Assembly: GCA_006218065.1 (NCBI GenBank)
Contig: VBWE01000039.1
Location: forward strand, 1-34,909
Direction: 5' to 3'
Length of the DNA stretch: 34,909 nt
Origin: Bacteroidota bacterium
GTDB lineage: Bacteria > Bacteroidota > Bacteroidia > Palsa-965
In this document: piece by piece, positions 23,931 through 31,866 of the stretch
Position numbering within the stretch: position 1 is the stretch's first letter
Layout: every line of letters starts with the position of its first letter
The notes under the pieces: generated by a model
Seen by the model: the letters and a program-made list of their open reading frames with translations, nothing else
Told to the model about the DNA's origin: nothing
Database searches by the model: none
Program-made: the position numbers and the translations under genes

Positions 23931-25411
23931 GTCTTGTTCACTGTTTTCAAAAATTCGTGGAGACCCTGTTCATTTTTTCCGCCGAGCCCGCTGATCACGA
24001 CGGCTTCGTGTGTGCGGAAACGTTCTTTCTGCGGCGATGCCGGTCCCGCAACGTACACGGCTTTTTTATCGAGCGGGCTGCTGCGCCCGTAACCGGCTGC
24101 TTTCACCAGGTCGCGCATCATCGAGCGCAGCCAGAGTTCGTTGCCCTGCCCGTAATAAATAAGCACGGCGTCGCAGAACTTCAGGTTTTCCTGGTGATCG
24201 TTGCGGAGCTGCGCCAGGTCGCCTTCGAAAACCGGCAGGATCACGTCGCAGTTGTTGTTGAACAGGAAATCCTCGATCGGGCCGGTTTCGCCCAGGTCCT
24301 GCTTGTCGCAGATGAGGTAGATGCGTGAAGGTGCGCCTGCAGCCGGTTGCGCCGCGGGGGCGGGTTCGGGCTGCGCGGGTTTGTCCAGGCGCTCGAGCTT
24401 GTCGCGGACGGTGAATTTGAAATCCTCCAGCGACGCTTCCACGATATCGGCATGCACGCACAGTTTTTCATCCGTGCGCAGCAGGCTGATAAACTGTTCC
24501 TGCCGCTGGTCCTGCGGCGCGTCGCCCGAGAGCCAGAACAGGCGGAGTATATTTTTTTCGCGGCTGACTTCAGCAGAAATTTCCGCCTGCAGCTGCGTGA
24601 TCGACTTTTCGCTTTCTTCGGGCACCACGCCGTAGCGGCCGCCGGCAAGGTGGAGGATGAGTTTGCATTCGCGCATCATGGCTGAAACGGCTTCCCTGTA
24701 CAAACCGGCTACGAGCGGCAGGTTGCGGTCGGGCAATACCTCGTAGCCCTGCGCCAGCAGTTCGCGGCGGATCGCTTCGCGGTTTTCCGCAAGATCGTAA
24801 GCGGCTTCCGCGAGATATACTTTGCCTTTGGATGCGGGCGCAGCGCCGGGAACGTCGGCCTGTTTTTTCATTTCTTCGAGGATCGTGGCGATATCCTGCG
24901 CGATATCGTTCAGCCTCGTCCAGTATTCGATCTGCGCCTGCTGGCCGAAAACGCGGCTGAACTCGCTGACCTTTTTCCGTTCCGGATCGAGGCGGAAAAA
25001 TTCGTAGCCGAGCACTTCGCGGATGGGAACCGGGTGAAGGTCGAGACTCACCGGCGTTTTAATCGCTTTAAAAATCCGCGACCTGTTCTGTATCGTGAGC
25101 CCGATATTTTTCATCGAGGCGTCGATGAACTCATGCACTTCTTTCACGCACCAGTCCGATTGTACGTACCGCGGTGAGATAACGGAAATCATCACGGCGA
25201 TTTTCGGGAACTGGGAAATAATTTCTTCGCTGAAAACATGGTTGCCGTCGAGGTCGGTGTCGCGCCATATCTTCGGTTTGTAGCCGAGCAGTTGGGCCAG
25301 CCGCACTTCCAGGCTCCGGTGAAATTCCGAAACCCATCCGCGCTCGCCTTCCACCAGCGGCTCGTCGTCGATGTGCGCGTAACTGATGAATATGTCTTTT
25401 TCGAAAGTCAA
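23927..25411 (-). CDS. TIR-domain protein with three TIR/Toll-like modules
   Basis: A 494-aa protein. Residues 5-105 form a typical TIR domain: DIFISYAHIDDEP, IWRDTDLDG, ISVISPRYVQSDWCVKEVHEF, with the WCxxE glutamate (E91) expected for NAD cleavage. Residues 197-325 (KVYLAEAAYDLAENREAIRR ... RYGVVPEESEKS) resemble a DUF4062/TIR-like module. Residues 362-480 (RIYLICDKQDLGETGPIED ... FCDAVLIYYGQGNELWL) form another. Neither later module shows WCxxE. TIR domains act as NADases or as signalling adaptors. The protein is soluble. It is upstream of and overlapping the STAND gene, and 32 nt behind the RCK/RyR gene, so it is likely the cytoplasmic effector or adaptor of this operon (inference). Confidence 0.88.
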   Translation of the reverse strand: MTFEKDIFISYAHIDDEPLVEGERGWVSEFHRSLEVRLAQLLGYKPKIWRDTDLDGNHVFSEEIISQFPKIAVMISVISPRYVQSDWCVKEVHEFIDASMKNIGLTIQNRSRIFKAIKTPVSLDLHPVPIREVLGYEFFRLDPERKKVSEFSRVFGQQAQIEYWTRLNDIAQDIATILEEMKKQADVPGAAPASKGKVYLAEAAYDLAENREAIRRELLAQGYEVLPDRNLPLVAGLYREAVSAMMRECKLILHLAGGRYGVVPEESEKSITQLQAEISAEVSREKNILRLFWLSGDAPQDQRQEQFISLLRTDEKLCVHADIVEASLEDFKFTVRDKLERLDKPAQPEPAPAAQPAAGAPSRIYLICDKQDLGETGPIEDFLFNNNCDVILPVFEGDLAQLRNDHQENLKFCDAVLIYYGQGNELWLRSMMRDLVKAAGYGRSSPLDKKAVYVAGPASPQKERFRTHEAVVISGLGGKNEQGLHEFLKTVNKT

Positions 25412-25443
25412 TGTACGTTTCCCGTTTATTGATCGCGTGACGT

Positions 25444-27219
25444 TTATGGCGGAGTGAGTTTTTTGTGAAGTGAAAGCAGCATCGGGATGACGAGGAAAAT
25501 ATCGAGGTCCTTCTGCGCGTTTTGCTGGTCGAGTTGCTCGAAACCTACGAGCTGGTCGTGCAGCTTGATGGTATCGCGTACCAGCGTTTTCGTCGCTTTA
25601 TCACCCGCAGTTATTTTGCCGGCGGCAAAACCCGCAGCCAGTTTTTCGGCCGACCAGCGTTTGTGTTCCAGCGGCGCAAGGATGTGGAATTGTTTTTCGA
25701 GTACTTCCGGTGTGATTTCTTTCGCGCCTGTTTTTGCCAGGTAGTGCAGCTTTTGCCCGATATGCCGCACCACGTAACGGTTGCTGTCTTTTTTTCTTTC
25801 GGTGAGCGCTTCCCAGCGTTCCGAAATGCCGAGATATTTTTTTACCCGGTAGCGCGAATTTTTGGTCTGCGCCACGATTACGGACAATACCATGTCTTCG
25901 AGCTCGGCCAGCGGTGTCGTGCTTTTCGGGCGGAAGGCGACGATCTTGTTCTCGATTTCCTTCAGGAGATTAAACGTATTGGTCTGCCTGAATTCCGCCT
26001 GGAGCAGTTGCCCGAATTCGTATTTGACGGAGTAAAAATAATTCACGGCCATGGCCAGCTGGTTGTTCAGCTCGCGGCTGTCCACTAAATTTCTCACCGT
26101 GCAGGTATCGCTGATCATGTGCACGAGGTGGAAGTTCACTTCTTTGAAAGGGAACGAATCTTCGCCGTGATGTGAATCGGCGCTCATCATGGATCGGAGC
26201 GCGATATTTTCAGGCAGGCAGATGGTAAACGGAACGCGCCTGACCTGCTGCGTGTGTATGCAGATGAGCTGGTGAAAATGCTGGGCCATCCGGAAAACGA
26301 GCGAGTCGTCCTCACCAAAACAATACACCGCGTCGATGGAAGGCACGGCTTCGAGCAGCACGGCATCGCGCGACGGTGAAAGGGAAAATGTATAATCCCG
26401 GAGTTCTACCGCGATGATTTCCTGGAAATCTTCAATGTAGGGACATTCCCGCACCAGTTTTTCCCGGCAGCCGGCGGCATCTTCGGCGATGAGGTATATT
26501 TTCATCCGGCGTTTCCCGGGATAAGGACTGAGGATACAATTCTCCACGAGGAAAAAACGCGCCGTTTCATTGTAGCCGATCACGCAGATGCTTTCTTCGT
26601 TCTGCCCGCGCATGTCGCCGTTCAGCGTACGGTAGGGCGGGTTGAGATCGAAGACCTGCTGCGCGGCGAGCATTTTTTCGTTGAAGGGAATGACTTCCGC
26701 GCTTCCCTGTTTATTCCCGGGAGGCATGTAGTCCTTCATCAGCGAAACGCTTTGCGTGTTCTGGATATGGACCAGGATGCGCAGGCGGTGCCGCGGGAAA
26801 CGGTGGTGCTTGATCTCTTTGAGCAGTTCGACGATGTTCAGGTTGTCCGCGTCGTTGCCGGTGGCGACTAAGCTGGTTTGCGCATGGGCGATGCCGGATT
26901 TGACGAGTACGTCGCTCCCGGTTTCTTCGGAGACGAGTACGATGACGCCGCGCTTGCGCAGCATTACCGCTTCGGAGCGGAGCTTGCCCGGCGCGATGAC
27001 CGTTACTTTCCGGCCCTGTGCGGCGAGCTGCGAAGCCATCTGCATGGCGATCCGGGTGAGGCCGATGATGACGACGTAATTCCTGCGCAGGTATTTTCCC
27101 CGGAGCAGGGCGAACTGGTTGCGCAGCGAGCGAAACGAGAGTACGACAAGCAGGATGACCAGCAATAAAGGCACCAGCATCTCCAGCAGCGTAATGTCAT
27201 CCCGGTAAATATCGTTCAT
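25444..27219 (-). CDS. Membrane-anchored TrkA-N/RCK nucleotide-binding protein with C-terminal RyR domain
   Basis: A 591-aa protein. One TM helix (about residues 9-29, TLLEMLVPLLLVILLVVLSF) is followed by an RCK/TrkA-N Rossmann domain: YVVIIGLTRIAMQMASQLAAQG (split YVVIIGLTRIA and MASQLAAQG), GVIVLVSEETGSD and SLVATGNDADNLNIVELL. The GxGxxG turn is changed to GLTRIA. A second Rossmann-like unit starts near ESICVIGYNETARFF. The last 80 residues carry a prokaryotic RyR domain: LEHKRWSAEKLAAGF, KLHDQLVGFEQL and DLDIFLVIPMLL. Such proteins are thought to sense nucleotides or ions; RyR repeats in bacteria occur in conflict-type loci. No pore helices are present, so it is not itself a channel. It lies mid-operon, with 32-nt gaps on both sides. 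Confidence 0.83.
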   Translation of the reverse strand: MNDIYRDDITLLEMLVPLLLVILLVVLSFRSLRNQFALLRGKYLRRNYVVIIGLTRIAMQMASQLAAQGRKVTVIAPGKLRSEAVMLRKRGVIVLVSEETGSDVLVKSGIAHAQTSLVATGNDADNLNIVELLKEIKHHRFPRHRLRILVHIQNTQSVSLMKDYMPPGNKQGSAEVIPFNEKMLAAQQVFDLNPPYRTLNGDMRGQNEESICVIGYNETARFFLVENCILSPYPGKRRMKIYLIAEDAAGCREKLVRECPYIEDFQEIIAVELRDYTFSLSPSRDAVLLEAVPSIDAVYCFGEDDSLVFRMAQHFHQLICIHTQQVRRVPFTICLPENIALRSMMSADSHHGEDSFPFKEVNFHLVHMISDTCTVRNLVDSRELNNQLAMAVNYFYSVKYEFGQLLQAEFRQTNTFNLLKEIENKIVAFRPKSTTPLAELEDMVLSVIVAQTKNSRYRVKKYLGISERWEALTERKKDSNRYVVRHIGQKLHYLAKTGAKEITPEVLEKQFHILAPLEHKRWSAEKLAAGFAAGKITAGDKATKTLVRDTIKLHDQLVGFEQLDQQNAQKDLDIFLVIPMLLSLHKKLTPP

Positions 27220-27251
27220 AAAAAAATCGGTTCTTCAGTATTGGTTTCAGA

Positions 27252-29174
27252 TCAGGGCGTCGGGCCGTCCGGGCGTTTTTTCCGGAACATCCGGAACAGC
27301 AGGGCAACGACGATGCTTCCGGCCACCGCGCCGGTGATGAATACCGCGGACGTTTTATTACCCGGTGTAAAAAACTGCAGCAGGAGCATCACGCATAAGC
27401 AGGCGACGAGCATCACGATGTAAATGAAATAATCTTTGCTCAGCACCACTTCGCGCACGGATTCGTAAAACATGGAAATGATGAAGCCGACGATGGCGAA
27501 GCCGAGCAGGGCCAGGAGTGTGAATACCGCGATGGCGCCGAAATTTTTCTTCGGGATTTCGAAAGGTAACGGAACAGGATAGGAGACTCCCGCGGATTGC
27601 AGGCTGATGTCGCGGGTGGCTGCAGTAAAAACTTGTTTCTGTTTTTCGATCACGAGTTCGTTATGCGCGATGGTGGAATCTATGTTTTTTGGTCCGGGTG
27701 TATCGGCGACGGCGGTATCGGAAAATTTCTGCTGGAGCAGGCGCCAGAGTTCGGGCCGGCCGTTTTCATAACCGAGCGCCCAGATGCCTGCTCCAGCCAG
27801 CATCTTTTTCCGCACATAGTCGTATTTCATGCCGAGTGTTGTGGTATCGTCGGCCCAGATCTGTTTCCAGCCCGACTTGTCGCGGACGGCGCAATAGATC
27901 GCGTTTTTGGTTTTATCCGCTTTGAAATTATCCCACGACCCGTACACCTGCTGCAGCAGTGCATAGGGCCTGATCTGCACCGGGTCTTCGCCGACCGTGA
28001 GCCGCGTATCGGCGCCGATCTTTTCGTCCACGGTTTTCACTTCCTTGCCGAACCACGGAAGGCAGAGCACGGTTTTTTCGCGCGGCATGCCCTGGTCGAG
28101 GTAATAGTTCACGCTGTGGTCGATGGAAAAAAGCGTGAGGTTGGTATCGGGGAAAAGCATCGTTACCGGGCCGGAAGCGCTTTTGTTGTCCATGTTGTAA
28201 TCGTACCCGGTAATGATGAACAGGTCGACATAATTCCGCAGCGAATCGATTTCATAGGATTTTGTCGGGTCCCAGAGCGGTAAAACCAGGTTGATGTTCA
28301 GGTGCTCGCGGCGGCCGGAAGCGTCAAGGGCTTTGCGCAGGTGAAAAACAAAACGCGTCAGTTCTTTTTTGGCGTTCACGCCCGCCCGGAATCCCTGGAA
28401 GTCGAGCGTAATGCCGTCGCCGCGGTAAATGCTGTCGCCCATGCCGTCGGAATGTTTCAGGCTGAGCAGGTACACCAGGCTGTCGAGCAGGGTTTGCTGC
28501 GCTTTTACGTTGTCTTTCGCGAGCAGGCGGCTGGTGGCTTGTGCGCCGTAACAGGTAACCACGAGGTCCACTTTACATGCTTTATCGTGCGCGCGCTGGT
28601 GGAGCGGCGTGTTTCTCCAGCTGTGTGCCATGAACGGCGCGCGGCTGCGGCCCGTGGCGGGATCAACCGGGTAAGAAAAATACCCGATGCGCGAGAGCAG
28701 GTTGAAATCGTAAGCGTAGTAGGAGTTCCCGTTCCAGAAGGGATGAAAACCGTAAACCGTTTTGCCCGGTTTCAGTTTGTAAATACCGCGGTAGCGTGCG
28801 CCGGGTGAAATGGCTTGGACATCAACCCACTGCTGTTCGGACAGGTAATGTTCCTTGTTTTTAGACTGGCGAAGGGCGGCGAGGTATCTTTTCTCCTCCC
28901 GTTCGTGGATGCCCGGCCCGGGACCGCGCATAAACTGCGGAAGCACTTCGAGGATGGCCCTGTTTTTTATGGAATCGAAAACGACGACGAACGGGTTTTT
29001 AAGCGTATCCGAAACACCGACGCTGTTCAGCCACTGGCCGTAGATGTTTTTGACCAGTCCTTTTTTTTTCGGCTGCTTTGCGGAATCGGCCCCTCCCTGG
29101 GCGAATGTGCGCGAAAAAGCAGCGAAAGCGAGGAGAAAAAACAGCGCTGCGGATAACTCCTTAAATCGGCACAT
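27252..29174 (-). CDS. GH18-like (chitinase-fold) membrane-anchored protein, catalytic residues lost
   Basis: A 640-aa protein. It has a signal peptide (residues 1-26). A GH18 TIM-barrel follows (about 135-485): KTVYGFHPFWNGN, then the catalytic strand GDGITLDFQGF (252-262), ITGYDYNMDN, VLCLPWFGKEV and GAGIWALGYENG. The active GH18 pattern is DxxDxDxE; here residues 253-260 read D-G-I-T-L-D-F-Q, so the middle Asp is Thr and the catalytic Glu is Gln. It is probably a binding, not cleaving, protein. Three C-terminal TM helices (545-570, 582-602, 607-628) anchor it with the barrel outside. First gene of the operon with the RCK/RyR, TIR and STAND genes, so it may be the envelope sensor. Signal peptide and length are intact. 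Confidence 0.82.
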   Translation of the reverse strand: MCRFKELSAALFFLLAFAAFSRTFAQGGADSAKQPKKKGLVKNIYGQWLNSVGVSDTLKNPFVVVFDSIKNRAILEVLPQFMRGPGPGIHEREEKRYLAALRQSKNKEHYLSEQQWVDVQAISPGARYRGIYKLKPGKTVYGFHPFWNGNSYYAYDFNLLSRIGYFSYPVDPATGRSRAPFMAHSWRNTPLHQRAHDKACKVDLVVTCYGAQATSRLLAKDNVKAQQTLLDSLVYLLSLKHSDGMGDSIYRGDGITLDFQGFRAGVNAKKELTRFVFHLRKALDASGRREHLNINLVLPLWDPTKSYEIDSLRNYVDLFIITGYDYNMDNKSASGPVTMLFPDTNLTLFSIDHSVNYYLDQGMPREKTVLCLPWFGKEVKTVDEKIGADTRLTVGEDPVQIRPYALLQQVYGSWDNFKADKTKNAIYCAVRDKSGWKQIWADDTTTLGMKYDYVRKKMLAGAGIWALGYENGRPELWRLLQQKFSDTAVADTPGPKNIDSTIAHNELVIEKQKQVFTAATRDISLQSAGVSYPVPLPFEIPKKNFGAIAVFTLLALLGFAIVGFIISMFYESVREVVLSKDYFIYIVMLVACLCVMLLLQFFTPGNKTSAVFITGAVAGSIVVALLFRMFRKKRPDGPTP

Positions 29175-29256
29175 CAGTGTTTACAGTGATAAAATTCAAA
29201 GCCGTTAAAAATAAGCTAAAATTCATACTTTTAGAAAAAAATAGATTTATTAAAAA

Positions 29257-30201
29257 GTGTTATATATAAACTGTTCCGGACGGTTATTTATAAGCTGCGT
29301 ATCCGTTGTTTCGATAGCGCTGTTTTTCAGCCTGCTGAGCGGTTGCAAAGCAGGACCGGAGGCGGCCGGAGCCGAACTGGCCGATTCCGTGGCGTACTAT
29401 ACGCAACTGGCGAAAGACATGCCCGCAGAACCGGTTGTTTTTTATAACCGCGGCATTTACCTGTTCCGTCTCGGCAAGTACAGCGAAGCGCTTTCCGATT
29501 TCTCCAATGCGATCCGGATCAATCCCGGTTTTTATGCGGCTTATCTTCCCCGCGCAGATTGTCACCGGGTGATGGGCAACGATGCCGAAGCGGTGGCCAA
29601 TTACGATACATTTCTCGTCAATACCGGCGGCAACGCGTACCTCTACCGGATGCGCGCCTGGTGTCATTTCAGGCTGAAGCAATATCCTGCCGCCGTTTCG
29701 GATTATTCGAAACTGATTTTGCTCGGGGATACCAATGCGATGACCTACGGACAGCGCGGTCGCTCCCGGTTTTACAACCAGGAATACGCAGCCGCGACAA
29801 CCGACCTGCAGAAAGCTATCCAAATGGCGCCCGATTCGGGTATGCTTTACCTGTGGCTGGGCAATGCGCAGTACAAAGAAGGGCTCTGGAACGAATCGAT
29901 CGCGAGTTACCTTACGGCGATTGAAAAGAAAGCGAATTTGAACGAGGAAAACTTCGTAGCCCAGGCATACTTTGAACGCGCCAAACTTTTATGGCCCGAC
30001 GATCTTGCCCAGGCCCTGAAAGATATTAACGAATCCCTGGCGCGCGACAGTGCGAATGCCGAAGCATATTTCACCCGGGGAATGATTATTTACGACCTGG
30101 GAGAGGCCCAGCTGGGATGCGCCGACCTGCGGAAAGCCGGTATGATGGGCTATGTGGACGCATTCGAGATCATGAAAACCTGCTGCCCGCCCGTGAAATG
30201 A
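29257..30201 (+). CDS. TPR-repeat lipoprotein
   Basis: A 314-aa protein starting at a GTG, with a lipoprotein signal ending LLSGC (lipobox, Cys about residue 30). The mature part has about seven TPR-like units, for example VVFYNRGIYLFRLGKYSEAL, AYLPRADCHRVMGNDAEAV, YLYRMRAWCHFRLKQYPAAV, TYGQRGRSRFYNQEYAAA and LYLWLGNAQYKEGLWNESI. TPRs mediate protein-protein contacts. It is divergent from the GH18-like operon (82-nt gap with no convincing promoter box, only TACTTTTA near 29226) and precedes the effector-like genes. It may assist assembly or surface docking of that system (inference). Confidence 0.85.
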   Translation: MLYINCSGRLFISCVSVVSIALFFSLLSGCKAGPEAAGAELADSVAYYTQLAKDMPAEPVVFYNRGIYLFRLGKYSEALSDFSNAIRINPGFYAAYLPRADCHRVMGNDAEAVANYDTFLVNTGGNAYLYRMRAWCHFRLKQYPAAVSDYSKLILLGDTNAMTYGQRGRSRFYNQEYAAATTDLQKAIQMAPDSGMLYLWLGNAQYKEGLWNESIASYLTAIEKKANLNEENFVAQAYFERAKLLWPDDLAQALKDINESLARDSANAEAYFTRGMIIYDLGEAQLGCADLRKAGMMGYVDAFEIMKTCCPPVK

Positions 30202-30307
30202 TTCACGCTGCGGAAAACAACCGTGAAGAGATGTTGATAAATAATAAAAATACGCTTTCCCGTCCCGCTAATATTGTCTTAAATTTAGTCAGCAATTATA
30301 CAGCCAG

Positions 30308-30532
30308 ATGAATTCAAAAAGTCACGACACAGGCAGCCAGGCGAAGCAGCTTCGTTCTTCTGCGGAAAATGCAGCCGGTAAAAATGCAGGGCTCGGTTTT
30401 TCATCCGTGAACCCGGTACAGAAAAAAGACGATCCCGCCCAGCTGCTCGATCCTGAAAAAGAGATGGAGGGTGCGGCGTCGCTGAAAGCCGATCCTGCGC
30501 AACTGAACAAGGAAGAAGACAAACTGATCTGA
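30308..30532 (+). CDS. N-terminal piece of the first effector-like gene, ended by an in-frame TGA
   Basis: The 74-aa frame from ATG 30308 ends at TGA 30530-30532, but the same reading frame continues open to 31807, so this is the front of one 499-codon gene. It contains LGFSSVNPVQKKDD (residues 28-41), which matches the N-terminal FQPPVQKKDA-type motif of the later effector genes, followed by an acidic linker. The stop could be a nonsense mutation (CGA to TGA is one transition), a sequencing error, or a leaky TGAC stop. Confidence 0.65.
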   Translation: MNSKSHDTGSQAKQLRSSAENAAGKNAGLGFSSVNPVQKKDDPAQLLDPEKEMEGAASLKADPAQLNKEEDKLI

Positions 30533-30550
30533 CCAACAGCTACCCAGTAT

Positions 30551-31807
30551 ATGCAGGAGCGCAAGCCGGCTGAAAAAAAGAATACGCAGCCCGCTGCCGG
30601 CACAGTCGGCGGAAAATCTTCCGCGCACCAGTTCAAACCCGACGATACGCATAACGGCATCAGTTTCGCTGAAAACGAAACTGTGCGCGAACTTTCAGGC
30701 GGCAAAGTCGATTTGCATGAGTCGGGCGCGAGCGTTCAGCAGACTTCGGCATCCGACTCGCGCCTGCAAAGTGTCGGCGCGCGTTCGATGGCGGCCGGCG
30801 GAGAAGCGCTCATCGGCGACAGCCGGGACCGGGGACATGAAATCTGGCACCTCGCGCAGCAGCATATGGACATGGTAAAACCGACTACCACGGTCAACAA
30901 TACGCCCGTGAACGACGATCCCGGCCTGGAAAAAGATGCCGACGATAAAGGCGCGAAAATCATGCAGGCGAAAGCGACCGTGCCTTTCGCGCAACAGTTC
31001 ACCGCTCAAAAAAAAAGTAGAAGCGGAACCGTCCAAAAAAAAAGTAGAGACCGTACCGTTCAGCGCCAGGTTGTCCGCGGCGCCGACAATGAACAGAACA
31101 CAGTCAACCTCACGCGAACGATCATGAACTACCATGATTTCGGTACTACGTTCGTTTCTCTGAACGGCACCGAATTCCCCGCAGGAAACGCAGATAACGC
31201 CGTGAATGATCCTGCTTTGCTCATGCGCCCGATGCAAAACGGAAATACCGCGGTAAGTATCGCTGCCGAACCGGTCAACCAGGTTTCGAGCCGGATCGAA
31301 TTGCCCACGGCTCCCCTGTGGACGACCGTTTCAACACTCGGGTATCTCAACGGGCGTATTTTCGGCACGGGCGACGGCTTTTCCATCAGTGAGCATATGC
31401 TTGAAGGAAATGAAGGAGCTGCGGCCACGCTCGAAGTTTGCGGTTTGCCGAACAACCCGGGTTTTGCGGGATTGGTCCGGCAGCATGAACTGCATCATGT
31501 GGATGATATCGACACCATCATCGATGAGGAATTGCGTCCATGGGATACTGCGATCCACAATGCCAGGCTGGAAGGATTGGAAATCAACAGGGGATCGGCG
31601 GAGGAAGCGAAAGCTGCGTTCTATGCACACCTCGGCGGAACACCCGCAGAGATCGGGAACCGGTTCAAAAACCGCCTCCGGGTCATGGGACTGACCTATC
31701 ATCAAACGGAAGAAGGCTCGTCGCCGAAGATTAACAACCTGACTACGCACAGGACAATGGGTGGTGGCTTTTATGTGAGGGTTTACTTCAAGCATCCGAT
31801 GGGATAA
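30551..31807 (+). CDS. DUF4157-like, zincin-containing effector (eCIS-cargo-like), main part
   Basis: 418 aa from the first ATG after the TGA. Residues 70-140 resemble the DUF4157 core: GARSMAAGGEALIGDSRDRG, HEIWHLAQQ (HExxH at 96-100), VKPTTTVNNTPVNDD and LEKDADDKGAKIMQ. A Lys-rich linker encoded by two A9 tracts (31007-31056) follows, then a C-terminal domain with a second HExxH, RQHELHHVDDID (312-316), and further acidic residues in IIDEELRPWDTAIHN, typical of a zinc metallopeptidase toxin. DUF4157 proteins are strongly associated with extracellular contractile injection systems and other export of polymorphic toxins. No signal peptide. It may be expressed by readthrough, by reinitiation at 30551, or not at all. 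Confidence 0.75.
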   Translation: MQERKPAEKKNTQPAAGTVGGKSSAHQFKPDDTHNGISFAENETVRELSGGKVDLHESGASVQQTSASDSRLQSVGARSMAAGGEALIGDSRDRGHEIWHLAQQHMDMVKPTTTVNNTPVNDDPGLEKDADDKGAKIMQAKATVPFAQQFTAQKKSRSGTVQKKSRDRTVQRQVVRGADNEQNTVNLTRTIMNYHDFGTTFVSLNGTEFPAGNADNAVNDPALLMRPMQNGNTAVSIAAEPVNQVSSRIELPTAPLWTTVSTLGYLNGRIFGTGDGFSISEHMLEGNEGAAATLEVCGLPNNPGFAGLVRQHELHHVDDIDTIIDEELRPWDTAIHNARLEGLEINRGSAEEAKAAFYAHLGGTPAEIGNRFKNRLRVMGLTYHQTEEGSSPKINNLTTHRTMGGGFYVRVYFKHPMG

Positions 31808-31866
31808 ATCAAAGTAAGCGGCTATGCGTATTATTTCGGTAACCGCAACATGTTGAACGGATAAAC

